The notes beneath the pieces are model-generated. The model was given only the letters and a program-made list of their open reading frames with translations. It did not search any database and had not been told where the DNA came from. This document shows, piece after piece, positions 13,245 to 25,200 of a DNA stretch of 64,000 nt; position 1 is the first letter of the stretch, and each line of letters opens with the position of its first letter. This DNA is from Cristatella mucedo. Its lineage: Eukaryota; Bryozoa; Phylactolaemata; Cristatellidae. The stretch lies in NCBI GenBank assembly GCA_009760855.2, contig WPIO01000018.1:1626001-1690000 (forward strand). Reading direction: 5' to 3'. The translations under genes and the position numbers were made by a program.

Positions 13245-13452
13245 CTTAATCGAATAGTTAGCGGAAGCGTACTCGATGAACAATGAAACAAAAGTAACAT
13301 TGCTAAAGGAGACAGATGTAGGACCAGCATGCAAATATGGTAAGTCGCAGCATGCAACCATTGCAGTGTCGACACATGTAAGCGAATCGAGGAATCGTAT
13401 TGATCCACCAGATGCTGCGATTGATAGATGCATTTTAGTTTCATTTTAAATC
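13245..13452 (-). mobile_element. old family A 3' UTR remnant (U1 copy)
   Basis: The sequence resembles the family A 3' UTR at 8440-8610: tracts such as AGCATGCAAATATGGTAAGT, then GCAGCATGCA and a GATGCTG segment, in the same order. It is present at the matching place in U2 (28,675-28,876), so it predates the duplication. Confidence 0.6.
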
Positions 13453-16029
13453 TTGTAATTCAATATGCAGCATTGCCTTACGAGTGATACCAGTCATAAT
13501 AATTTAGTTGTTTGCGACAATATTGAACTTTGTAAATTTACGTTGAATTAATTCGGTGAAAAAGCCGAGCAAGACTGGCTCGAGCCCTTCAGCTAAGCCC
13601 GAGAAAGGACGACATTTTTCTCACATTTTTTCCCTGAAATTGATGTGCAGAAATATCAACCTTCACAGGCAGAAGAGATTGGGAAATGCAAATCTGTCAC
13701 CTGCCTACAACTTGTATGTTTGTTAAAATGATTTTACTGAAAGCTGAAGTTTCTTTCTAATTAATCATGTAGAGAGTTAAGATTGATCAAGCAGAATTGA
13801 CTATGTTTTGCAGCGATCTTTAATCAGTCGATGTAAAAGAAATTACAATAGATTATTGCAAATAAAATATCGCCATTTCGGCAACATCCTATAAGTTGAA
13901 TCTATCTAATCAGCTTATGATAAACATGCTCCAATTAGAGACCACTCAATTTTCAGAGCCGGGAAATAAATTAAACTTTTAAAACTACTTGTCATGATGC
14001 AGCGGCTACAAAATAAACTAATCTCGGGACTAATTTTTTTAGAGTCATACATTTTATTTCCTTAATGCTCAAGCCTCAGAAGTGCGACAAATTGCCATTA
14101 GTATCCACAAGCTTTTCTTTTCTGACGACGACAGATAGTCAGCGGAATTAAACAAATGTTCGAAGAGGAAAAAACAACACTGTTTCTTACGCTCTACCTA
14201 AGGGTAAAAGAACCTGAAAAAAACGAGTAAACTGACATGATAAATATTGCTCTCGACTTCTACAAGGTGACCACTTAACAGGGTTTAGCAAGTAGATGTC
14301 AAACATTAGTGGTTCTTTTACAATTCGCTTTCTCTAAAAGGCTCTTATACTTAGTTTCACTATGATGTTTTCGTTCTAAATTTTGCGGTAAGTATGTGAT
14401 AAATCCAGAATATCGTTGGAAAAGTGCTCACTTTACTGTTCTGTGTAACCCTGACGTTGACATTACATTTGTGTTTGTAGGCCAGAAATATGGACTCTGT
14501 GGTACCCGCTGTATTCCATTTCCCAGAGTTATTTATAGCAGTCGGAATAGTTTCTAATAGCTCTCAGCCATTTTATTTCCCAGAAAGACATAAACTACTG
14601 CAATATATATGGTACTCATCTGGTATCTTTGTCTAGTTCAAATTTTTAACTAGCTCGTTCCGTCCTCGAATCAATGTTATCAGTGACCTGGCGTAGAATT
14701 AATCTTTAAATATCGCATTAGAAGCAGTTGGACAAGACATATCCGAGGTACATAGTAGCTGTTCAATCGCCGTCTCCAACGGCGTTAAAAAAATTATGAG
14801 TCCTGACCTTAGATAGAATTGTTGGCATCTGCACTTTCTTAAAGTCTACTAATCATCGACTTGACGATGTTTTACCTTACTTGGCAAAGACAGAAAAAAT
14901 TTGAAAAAAGCGTCCGCAAAAACTCATACCTATTAAAAGATCAACTTGTAAATGCAATCCCAAAATTTTCGTTTTTAACAAATGCCCGGAAGTGGGAAAA
15001 CAAATTATTTTGTAAGACGTAGTTACACCGGAAGTACTACATCCACTCATCAAAGTGATTTTCCTTGGTGCGTTGTATTATCCGAGCTGCGTTGTGTGGC
15101 CAACTTTATAAATATAAGATACTCAGCCCCAAACGGCAAGCAGAAGACCACTTTAAGCTACATAAAATTGACATGCACGTTCGAGATCAACAGTCTGACT
15201 ATTAGATATAATAATCGAAAGCGTAAAACCGATAGTTCCAAGCAAAGCCACACCCCTAGCACGTAGTTACTACGTGCCCCCTTTTCTAAGTGACTATTCA
15301 AGTCTATAACAACTAATTTCTTTGCCATGCATATGTTTACATTAATATGTTGAAATCGGCTTAAAAACAAAGTAACTCGCGTTCGGTAACAAAACTATCG
15401 TTAGCAATCATATATAGATAAATTACTGCCGCCGAGGCAGAGGTAACTAAGATGTCCATTGTGATCTTACTTGCCTAACAGTGGGACTGCTGGTCCGCTC
15501 CTGTACCAGCCATCAAAAGTGCTGCCTCATCGGCGGCTGGTCAGCTAGCGACTTGGATGTAACTATCTCGTCTTCCGCTAGTAATCATCTGTATGCAAAT
15601 TTTGATTCAGTTCGATTCTGGGGGAATTAAATTGATTTGGAGTTCTCACTGATGCCTTTTATAAGCTTGGATTTTTATTGCTAAGAGTGAGAACTGAAGA
15701 TTCCCATAGATAGTTGCTGGAGAATTTTGAAATTTTGTAATGAATTTCATGATTTGCCAGAGGATTAGCAATTGCGTGCGGTTAATAGCCCGAAATTGAA
15801 TGCATATATTGGGTGCAAACGGGGTAACACTTAAAAATGACTGTAATGTCATAACCGATGTATAACTTAAGCTTTGCATACCCTACCAGCAGTCGATTTG
15901 TGAAAAGTTGCAGAAGACTTCGGCATTGGCAAGAGTAATTTTTGTTGATTGCATTGCATAAACCGAGAGCTAGCACAAGCAGTAGAATTTTCGGGGAGCA
16001 ACGGAAATAGACTAGAACACAAAAAAAGA
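13453..16029. other. duplicated intergenic DNA, nothing recognised
   Basis: Aligns with about 28,877-31,439 in U2 with many substitutions and small indels. Short frames such as + strand 14,982-15,266 have a counterpart at 30,408-30,599, but most codon differences change the amino acid and the ends differ, as expected of non-coding DNA. Confidence 0.55.
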
Positions 16030-18960
16030 AATCTCAATGGGAGCATTGTCCAACAATATTCCGTCTATATTTGGAGATGTGTTATGGATTGCCGTATTTT
16101 TCCGGGCCATTGATGGCTGTGCATCGCCCTTGATAAAATCTTCACAAATTCTTGAACTGATGCAGTTTCCTTTTTAATACAGTGGGTCGTACAAATCAAG
16201 AAAAAATGGCTGTTCACCCAGAAGCTTTGTGTGGAATTGTAACAGAGTGACACCAATGGAATTACTTTTTTTGGGCCATTGCTTTCAATTGCCACTCATT
16301 GCCCGAGATTGAAAGCACACGGTACGTTGAAAGCAAGGACGCACATAGTATGAGTTATTAGGTATGAGAGTTTGAGCTTCCAACAGCCAATGTCTAGTAA
16401 ATCTCAAACAGATTGTGGTCAAAGTCGGGCCATTGCCGTCAATATCCGTGCATTGCCCTTTATTGTGGACTCTCACATGTTTAAAATGAAATGGATGCAC
16501 TTTTACTGCAGTGTACTACAATACACAAGAAAAATTTGGGCTTCTCTCAGAAACTGTCGGTCAATGTCTACAAGATTATTATGAACTGACACATTTGCCC
16601 GGCCATTGCCATCGATCGCCATGCATCTCCCAAGATTGAATGGTAAGAGTGGGTTGACAGTACGTGTGCACAGTGAGAAATTACGTGGAACGAGAATCTA
16701 CCCATGGTGCATTCGATTTTTTGTCAATTCACCATGAATTGCTGCATTGGCCCCAGCAATTGCTGTCTATTGCCATGCATCATTGACAACTAACATGCAA
16801 AATAGGCTGGGAGTTCTGCAATTTCAATTATTGCCCAATGAAATGTGAAATGCAATGACAATAGGCACTTCAAGCAATTAATTTGTGCTTGACTTGCCAC
16901 GGATTGTGGTGGATTCCTGCTTCAAGCCGAACCATTGCCATAAATTGCCATGCAATGTCAAAGATTGTACCAGGGTAATTGCCTAAAATGATGTGGTTGA
17001 CTTCAATCAGTGCTCAGCAATATGCATTCAAAATCACAGCATAGCGAAACCGATTTCAGATCGATATGAAGCAGATTGCTTAAGGCTGCAGTATCGGCCT
17101 TGCCATTGCAGTCGCATGCAGTGCATGGCTGCAGCATCGTCAAGAAAATTCTGATGTAATGTAATATATCTCCGTCTGTAACTCCACAAATTCATAAAGA
17201 CCAAGTCGGCGTTACCCAGGAGTGTTTTGTATAGCTCACCCACAGCCTAAGCGGCTTTCGGTACGCATTCGGTAGCCAACTGACATCGTCTCCCGCAACA
17301 AAGAGAAAGTGGGAAGCGAAGCAGAGTCAGGAGAGCAGTTGAGGTAGTGAGTAGCATAGAACTAGCAGCTCAGGACCGCTGAAAAACATGTGCCAAAGTC
17401 GGCAGTAGGAGAGTAGTTGTCGTTGCGTAAGAATTGTGGAAACGAGTTCCACAGTCTAGAACCTGCACAGCTTTTGCTTCTTTCGCCAACTGTCTTTAAG
17501 CGGAGGAATGGGACAGCAAATTTATTCTCCACACAGGACCTCAGGGCACAAACATGCTGAAACTGATGCAGCAGTTCAGCTAGGTATGAAGGAGCCAAGC
17601 CATGGCAGGCCTTGTGGGTTAGAGTAAGAACTCTGCTCTGTATCCTTTGCTCAACCGGCAACCATCCTAGCTCTTTCAGCACAGGTAACACGTGCTCAAA
17701 TCGCTGGGACTTGAAGACTAGCCTTGTAGCCATATTCATAGTCCGCTGTAGTGGCAAAATAGCTTTCTTCGGCAGCCCGGCCAAAAGGAAATTAGATTAA
17801 TCAAGCCGAGACAGAACTAAAGAGCTAGTTAAATTTTTTGCAAGCCACTGTGGGAGACAGCTCCTAATCTTGGATAGGGATCGGATGTGATGGCTAGCTG
17901 TAGAGGCAGTCTTTTGAATGAAGCTTTTGAAATTGAGGCAGTTGTCGAACACGACACCTAAATTACGAGCACGTGGTGAAGGTCGCACTATAGCATCACC
18001 TATTAGAACAGCAAAGCCTTTTAATCCAGCCACACGCTTAGGGTGTCCTATGAGCAGCAGTTCGGTTTTATCGTCTTTAATTATCAGGAAGTTTTCCAAC
18101 ATCCGGGATCGAATATCGGCAAGGCAAGCATTCAGTTTCTCAGTTGCTTCAGCAGATTCCGACGGTTGAAATGACAAATACAACTGAGTATTGTCAGCAT
18201 AGAAGTGACATCCTATTCCTTGAGCCTTAATCACTTTTCCCAGAATTTAAAGTTAACTTATGCAAGTACAAAGCACCCGGAGAGTAGAGCAGCTTGAAAT
18301 CTTTGTTAGAGCTTCTAGTGTACCCATCTTGTTCCCTGTACAGCGGATTAAAGTGAATTGTAGTATGAAACCGGGTCCTTGCATTCGGTTGCAATACACT
18401 GCATGAGAATGCATGCACACAATGGAGCGAAATTTTTTTGGTGCACATTTAACTAAATCTAGTCCTATGTGCATTTAAATTAAAGCTTGGCAATCGAGGT
18501 TTGAGGATGATTTGCAGTGGAATAGAGCGGATTGTGGAATTTTTCCAGGTCATTTCGGGCTATTGATGCACGTTGCCAGAGTACAGAGAAGCAACATTTC
18601 TTTTTACTTTACGTGGGTGCCACCACGAAGCTGTGCACTTTAATATTTAAATAAAACTGGAACTTCAGTGCAATGTATTTCCGTTTTTAGTGGTGGATTT
18701 GGTGGATTAAAGTTGATTGGGGTATTGGCACGGGGTACTCAGGTGATTGCACCGAATTGAAAGATAATGACCGTGCGAATACAAATGAAAACCTGTAAGT
18801 GCAATGGTTGCAGAGTTTGCTGTCATTTGAAACCAAAAAGGTAGCTTTTTGAACAGGTTTCTTTTGTTGCACAGCGTAATTCAGTGGAATGCCGTATTGG
18901 CCGCGGTCACTGCAATTTTATTTCAGTGGACTTCGTGAGAACGCTTGAGCAGAATCACAC
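16030..18960. repeat. diverged tandem repeat with ~165-bp spacing (U1 copy)
   Basis: A core resembling GGGCCATTGCC, followed within about 20 bases by ATTGCCATGCAT and often preceded by GGATTG-CGTATTTTTCC, recurs at about 16,107, 16,276, 16,430, 16,603, 16,753, 16,932 and 17,103. After the transposon insertion (17,152-18,245), weaker copies follow near 18,550, 18,725 and 18,900. Spacings are about 150-180 bases. Units are strongly diverged between the cores, so this is an old satellite-like array, not a fresh microsatellite. Confidence 0.6.
17152..18245 (-). mobile_element. L2-like retrotransposon, family B, inserted in U1 only
   Basis: On the minus strand two frames form one broken ORF. 18,234-17,797 begins just before the catalytic box, which reads YADN instead of YADD (CHFYADNTQLYLSF), and continues LLLIGHPKRVAGLKGF and SKIRSCLPQWLAKNLTSSLV. 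After a TAA stop, 17,784-17,362 continues AGLPKKAILPLQRTMNMATR, ELGWLPVEQRIQSRVLTLTH. The 3' UTR ends near 17,152 in a TATCTCCGTCTGTAACTCC sequence. In U2 the flanks are contiguous (about 32,570), so the insertion is younger than the duplication. Confidence 0.92.
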
Positions 18961-21225
18961 ACAGATTTCTTCGGGCGTGAAAAAGCATGACACAATTTTA
19001 AATTCTGGAGTTAGTAATAGATGTCATACATTAAGTCACTTAGCTTGTTGAATCACATTAACATAGTCTTCTTAGAGGTGCACGTATTGAGCTAGGAGAG
19101 ATGGGTGCTAATCTTTTTATGAAGGACCGTGCCTTTAAGGTTCATGGATGATCGGTAAATTAGTCGATTGAGTTCATTTAGGTAATTGGTAATTCCTACA
19201 GCCTTTAATGATGGAGCGCCAAAAAGGCTGCACAAGCATTTGGCGTCTATCTAAAAGTCGGGGTTGGACAATCGTGGTGGCGTTTTTTCAGATTTTTTGC
19301 TTTCAAATTTTATTTAGCAAGGTTCATTCCATGAGCTCAGACGTCAATTGCTCCACATTCATCTAAGTAAGGCCGTAGTCTCCGATCAGATGGTTTAGGT
19401 TAGAGTGGGATAATACTGTTGTCGTAAGCCGCATCTATGAAAATGGAAAGCGGATCTGCGATGTCTTCATCCCAGTCAGACTCACTGCTCTCTCCATAAC
19501 TTGACCGATCCCTGTCCAGAAAGTATTGTAACGGGTAGTTCAAGAAATTATTGACTTGGAAGCTGGGAAAAAATGTGTGGATACAAGATAGCTGATACAC
19601 TCTTAGCAGTTCAACGTTTGTAAAAGCAGGCTAAACAGAAGACGCATTTGCTTGAGTTATTATTTGAATTCCGCAAAGTTCTTTGAATAATACTATTCAC
19701 GGCTCTCTTTTCTCTATTGTTCTAACACTCAGAAAGAGCAGAGTGGAATTCATTACAATTTAATTATGATTCACATACTTTTAAAGTTTGCACAATGAGT
19801 TGTGTCTAGTAAGCAGCGATTGTTTACCCGTCACGAGTTGTCTTACATTGTTTTCATGTAAAACCGCATGCCCAGAGCTCTTCTCAATTTCACGAATGGA
19901 CTGTCGGGTTATGCACTGTAAGCCTTATGTGTGAAAATGAACGCTTCAAGAGCATCACTTTACCTTTATCTCAATACAGTTTCCACTTGGTTATAAAAAA
20001 TGCATCTGCAGGGCGACACAAATTTCTTGAAACCATTCCAATCCAAGAATGGCTGTTAGCTATTCTTCTAATTTGCTGAAACGTAAAATAAAATATCTAC
20101 TTATGGTGCTTTTCCTTCAATACCTCTGAGGAGGCAGCTTGCGGTAATAAATTCGCCTAAAAGTATACAATTCAAGTTTCGGTGTAGCGCTTTTTGTAGT
20201 GGACCCACAGTTTGACGCATCTAGTCACGGGAAAATGGTGCAACTTATAATATCCCTGACGCGACCTCAGTAGCAATGTATTTTTAGTCTGTGACTATTT
20301 TCTACTTACTTTTGGTGGCACGGATAAGTAAATAAAAATTTTTCTCGAGGAAAACATGAACATACGTAACCTGGTGAAGATTGAAACCTGCCTATTTCAC
20401 TGACATCTATTAAAGATCTAAACTGTCGATGAAAATTAGGTATTCGCTAGTGAGGCATGTTAAAGTGACGCTTTGAAAGGTTAAAACTGGATACAGGAGA
20501 AAAGAAGTAGGAGCTTCTTATTCCTTAATATGAATATTAGATGAGGTCCAGAGACATTAGGGACGTACATTGGAGGAAATGGAGGATATACAAAGCGGCT
20601 TGTATATATGTATGGTCCTAGCGTGATTAGGATTCTCAAATCCACTCGGAACATGAGAGAGTACTCATACCCTAAAAGTTAAACTTACTTTTTAATGATA
20701 ACGATGGTGTTTAGGCGAAGCTTTTACTGTTAACATATTTGTCTCCAGTAGGACGTTTTCGCAGATTGCTACAGCAATATCTTATCCTTAGTTGGAGTCT
20801 AATGCCTGAATGCTAATGCACCTGCATGGAACCAGGCAACTAGTACTGAGAACTTGAGATCCTTGTGTATCTTAGTAAATTCTCAGCATTGTTAGTTTAA
20901 CGAGAGCATTGAAAGGATTATCTGCCAAGCTTGTCGAAAACCTAATGACAGAACTAATCACAGTTATATAGGTAATAGAATATACATGGAAATCGCATTG
21001 AAAAGCATTCTGCTGCTGATTTGATTAGGTTTGATGCGGCTATAATTACGCCTATTCAATATTCTTAAAGCTAAGTTAGACGGCGAGCATTATTTTGAAA
21101 GCTGACAACTAGTTGCACATATAGCTGTGGTTAAAGTCGTAGTGGTAAGAGGATTGACCGGCAGATAGCAATGATAATCTACACTGATGAGTAAGCGTAG
21201 AAGTTTACTCTTAATATCAGCGTAG
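18961..21225. other. duplicated intergenic DNA upstream of gene 1
   Basis: Aligns with about 33,290-35,370 in U2, apart from a roughly 220-base stretch (19,520-19,735) missing from U2. Apart from the possible minus-strand exon at 19,400-19,562, I see nothing to name. Confidence 0.5.
19400..19562 (-). other. possible terminal exon or exon relic on the minus strand (U1)
   Basis: On the minus strand a strong acceptor-like sequence (TTTTTTCCCAG) is followed by about 54 open codons with an acidic patch and a clear end: SSYGESSESDWDEDIADPLS, then IFIDAAYDNS, ending at a TAA. The last 30 or so codons are kept in U2 with the same stop, but U2 has lost the 5' half. It has the look of an acidic protein tail. 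I do not recognise the family, and no upstream exon was found. It may be a pseudogene scrap or chance. Confidence 0.25.
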
Positions 21226-21236
21226 TATATAAAAGG
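21226..21236 (+). promoter_or_regulatory. TATA-like site upstream of gene 1
   Basis: TATATAAAAGG lies about 880 bases before the acceptor-like site preceding the gene 1 start. The corresponding U2 site reads TATAAAAAGG, and the 30 bases after it (CTCTACTAACAATATCGTAC) are almost unchanged. It is a candidate core promoter for a transcript with a 5' UTR intron. Confidence 0.3.
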
Positions 21237-22223
21237 TCACAATGCCTCTACTAACAATATCGTACAACTGTGTGTTAAGAAACGATAAGGGGAGGACATG
21301 GTGATATCACTAGCAGAGCCCCTGTTCTCAAGAGTTGCTTATGCAATTAGCTGGATTTAAATATTTGTGCATGTTTATCCATAAAACGATTATTAATACA
21401 CGGCTTTTTATGCAGAAGTACTGATACTTAAAAAGAAAATATTGTTTAATGAAGTAAGAATTGCATGAGGGATGGTATGTTAACAGTTGTGTACTGCCTG
21501 ATCATAAATTACTGATGGGCGAATGATTAACAACTGCTGTGGGTGCATTTCAGGTTTTAAATTAGGTGAGAGATCTCGGCCAAAATAACCATAAGAGCTA
21601 ATTCGTCGTTGAGAACTCTGATGAGCTAGGTTTGTTTAGCCTTTGCTTTGGTTACTGGTGGTTTCTCACTTATTTTGGCTATCCTTGCTTAGTATGTAAG
21701 TACATCACTCCTCATAAAATTGTCTTTGCTTTGTTTCTTAGAATTTCTTCCTTACAGCATGACTGGCCACCAGAGCTGCGACTTTTTAAGCTTAAATTAA
21801 ATTAAGTATATTAAGTAAATGAAGTATTGCTGCTAGCTACCGCTTTTGCATACTAAGCTTTACATTACGTTACATTACATAAGCTTTGACCTCGAAAATA
21901 AGTTTCTGTTAAACTCCTCTGGTATGTCAGAATGATTGAAAAAACGCATCATTATAGGTTATCACCAAGAAGTAAATTGAAACGTGAAAGCGCATAACAA
22001 AGTGCAGAGAAATTAATTCCTCTTTTCGTTTCAATTGCCGCTTGCAAGAATACATCACATTGGCGCGTCGCCTAGTAAATATCGATATTACGAGTATCAT
22101 TTCCTCTTTGCAGACCAAGGTAGAACAAGCAAACATGATAGGTCGCTCGATAGGTCATCCGGCTCCTATCACTTATTCGTCCGCTGGAACAGCAATACAG
22201 GGCCAGACAAGCATAGTGCAGAA

Positions 22224-25200
22224 ATGAAGCCAGTGAATGCAAGGCGGGTTAATACTGTGGAACCTGAGAACATTTCTATCACGGATAACAAAGTCCTGGT
22301 GAGCAACAGCATCGATAGAGCAATGATATACGGTTTGACTGCTTTTGGACTTTTCACGCCGAGGTCCTTTAAAAACGTTGGAGGCGCCAAATGGACAGTG
22401 TTCGCATTCTATTCAACTTTCGTTCTCATTCTGCTTGGTTCCAATGCCCTACGCGTAGCGGTCACAGAGAGGGAACCCAGTGACGGATTTACGGCAAGTA
22501 CGTTTCATAAGATAGTAATGACCGGCTGGATGTTTATTGGTGTTTCAAACGTGTGCTTCTACATTAGAATGAGCTTCTCGCGTCGAAAAGGCATCGCTGT
22601 CTACTACGACTCACTTAGCAGGATCGTGGCAGACTTGAAGGTTCTACGCGATCATAGTGGCGAGCATGACGATCCTTGTGGTTTTCGGGTTGCTGCTTGG
22701 TGCTGCATCGCTGCAGGGTGGCTAATGTCATTATTTGCATCCACTTTTACTATCGTACAGCTAATCCACCCAGAGATGCGGCAGATTTACAGCTCGTTTT
22801 ACCGGCTGCACATCGGCAACGGCAACGAGACGCAAGTGGAAACGAATTGGGGCCTTGGCATGGTCGGCCTTGCCTTTGTTTGGGGACCCGGCACTTACAT
22901 CTGGCCAGCATTGCATATCGTGCTCGTTGGATTACAAATGGAACACATTTTACGCTCCTATCAACGAAGCCTTAAGAGAGTGATCTGCTTGAACCCTTCC
23001 GTCTTTCTCAGAGAAGTTGATGCCTACAGACAGGTATTGAGACGTATTGAAAAGGTTATACGAGTTGCCAACCATTGCCTGGGTCCACAGCTGATGGTAC
23101 ATACGACTTACCAGCTCGTTGGAACAATGGTTACCCTTTATAGTCTCATGTGGTCTAAAGTTTTAAGAGGTGATCCTTACTTCTTCGGAATTACGAGCTT
23201 TTGGTTTAGTCTCTTATTCGGATTTCTGGTGCTGGAGTGTGTGATAAGTGCTCGTGTATATTGCACAGTAAGTACTTACTTTAGCAATTCTTTCTCAAAT
23301 GATGTGTAAATGATTCTTTTTGCTAGATGAAATTAATTGTTATTCACTAAAAGCTCGCAATCAAAGTATAAGAAATGGAATTACAGATACATTTCTAAAA
23401 AGATCCCTGTGGGCTGTTGAAGCATCTATTGCCATTCAATGTCTATTCCAACAACATCCACGGCTGTTAGGGCTTTTACGCAGGAAAACTACTAAATTAA
23501 TATTTAAACTGTATGGTTGCATTCCTAATCAAGTTCCAAAATTTAGGTGATATATATAGCTTATTTTAAAAATGCGAAAAAAACAATCAAAAAGGTCATC
23601 ATGAATAATCACTGAGAACTGTCCACAATCTCTAGAAGGCTCGCTAATCGTGTAGACTTAAATGGACCTAAGATGCCTATATTTAGTTTTTAATTTCCAA
23701 AATCCCATTTATTCGACCGACTTTAAGCTACAGCGTGACAAAAAAGCTTACATTTTTACTGAATTGCTCTGGTACATTGTGACTTTATAAATAGTAACTA
23801 TATTATTTGCTTAATAATGTTTTTAAATGCCTTTCCTGTAATTCGGGTAAGGAATTTTTCTATGTTCAAAGTCCATTCACCTAAAATATGCAGCTAACTG
23901 CTACTCTTTGTGAAAGTTTGCTTATTTATCAGAACACAGATGTTTCGACATTCTATGGTTTTCCGGTTAAGTCTACTGCAAATCGCCAAGCGGCCATGTA
24001 TTTTTAAATCACCTGAGTTGATAACAGTTTAAGTCACTTCATTCTTTGGCTCCAGCCTCGCTCTCATTGTACTACCCATTTTTTGGAATCCAACAGTCTA
24101 CAAATACCTCGTACAAATCTCAAATCCATCGGAGACCGTGCATTTAGTTCGTATGCTCCCAAAGCCTGAAACTCCCTCCCGACCTGCATCAGAACATCCC
24201 CTGACCTGACCACATTTAAAAAGAACTTACAAACACACCTATTTAGGACAGCATTTAGTTGTTCCCTGTGATTCGTCCTTGATGTGCTTTTGCGTGCTGA
24301 ACCTGTGCATGCTGCCACTAAACACATTTGCATTCTGACCCTGTGCATGTCAGCCCTAACAATGTCATTTCAATTCGTTTTTTGTTTATCAAGCATTCCC
24401 TTTGCAGCAAATGTAAACCACCTAGTGAGAGATAGAGTTCTCTGAGGGCGCTTTATCAAGTGCATTAAAAATATTATTACAGTAGTCACAACCACAATAC
24501 AGGGTAAAATCATTCAAGTGTAATGGTACGGAAAATTACTTATATGCTATTGTTGATTCCAAGACTAACGAGTAGCCTTCATAGATCGGCATGGCTTCAA
24601 GTGATCGCTGGCACAATGTATATACATTTTTATCTGAGCAGAGTCAACTTATCTAGACGTGATCCTAAATTGTTCAGGGAAATAGTCAGCTACGACTTAA
24701 AAAATCGTAGCTTTCGAGGATTAACGTTAGCCCTGGATGAAACATTTCGAATACCAATATCACTGAAGGACTTTTATGAAATGAAATGAATAATTGCTGC
24801 TCTCTAGACAAATTTTCTGGCTCAACATTAGGCACCTGTACACTATCGCTTTTATGATTAGTTTGGTTTTCTTTTACCTGTGCAGCCAGGTACAGAGAAG
24901 AAAAGATGACGAATTTGTCTGGCCATAATTAGTCAAGAACCGATAAATCATTCTAGCCTTAGATTTTTTTGAATGACATCTCATTTCTAACATTAAATCA
25001 GCAATGCAGGGTTCCGTAGCACTGATACACACACTTTATTGTTGTTCACCATGCTATAGCACATTTTCCTGAACTTCCTGTCCATGACCTGTGGTGAGTG
25101 AATAGTAACAATCAGTAGACAGCCTTGAGCCAGCCAACCAAAGGGAATATTTCAGAACCAGATTGCCATTTAACAGATATTTTCTTAACCAAAATCACTT

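Noticed and set aside
14982-15266. Small conserved protein in the duplicated intergenic DNA (also 30,408-30,599)
   Set aside because: The frames are shared only because the DNA was duplicated. Most differences change amino acids and the ends differ, as in non-coding sequence.
16030-17144. CRISPR-like array, because of regularly spaced repeated cores
   Set aside because: The DNA is clearly eukaryotic, repeats are strongly diverged, and spacing (~165 bases) and repeat form do not fit CRISPR.
22042-22227. Separate 61-codon gene upstream of gene 1
   Set aside because: The frame crosses a conserved acceptor-like site, and in U2 the equivalent ends earlier. At most a short uORF from its internal ATG is plausible.
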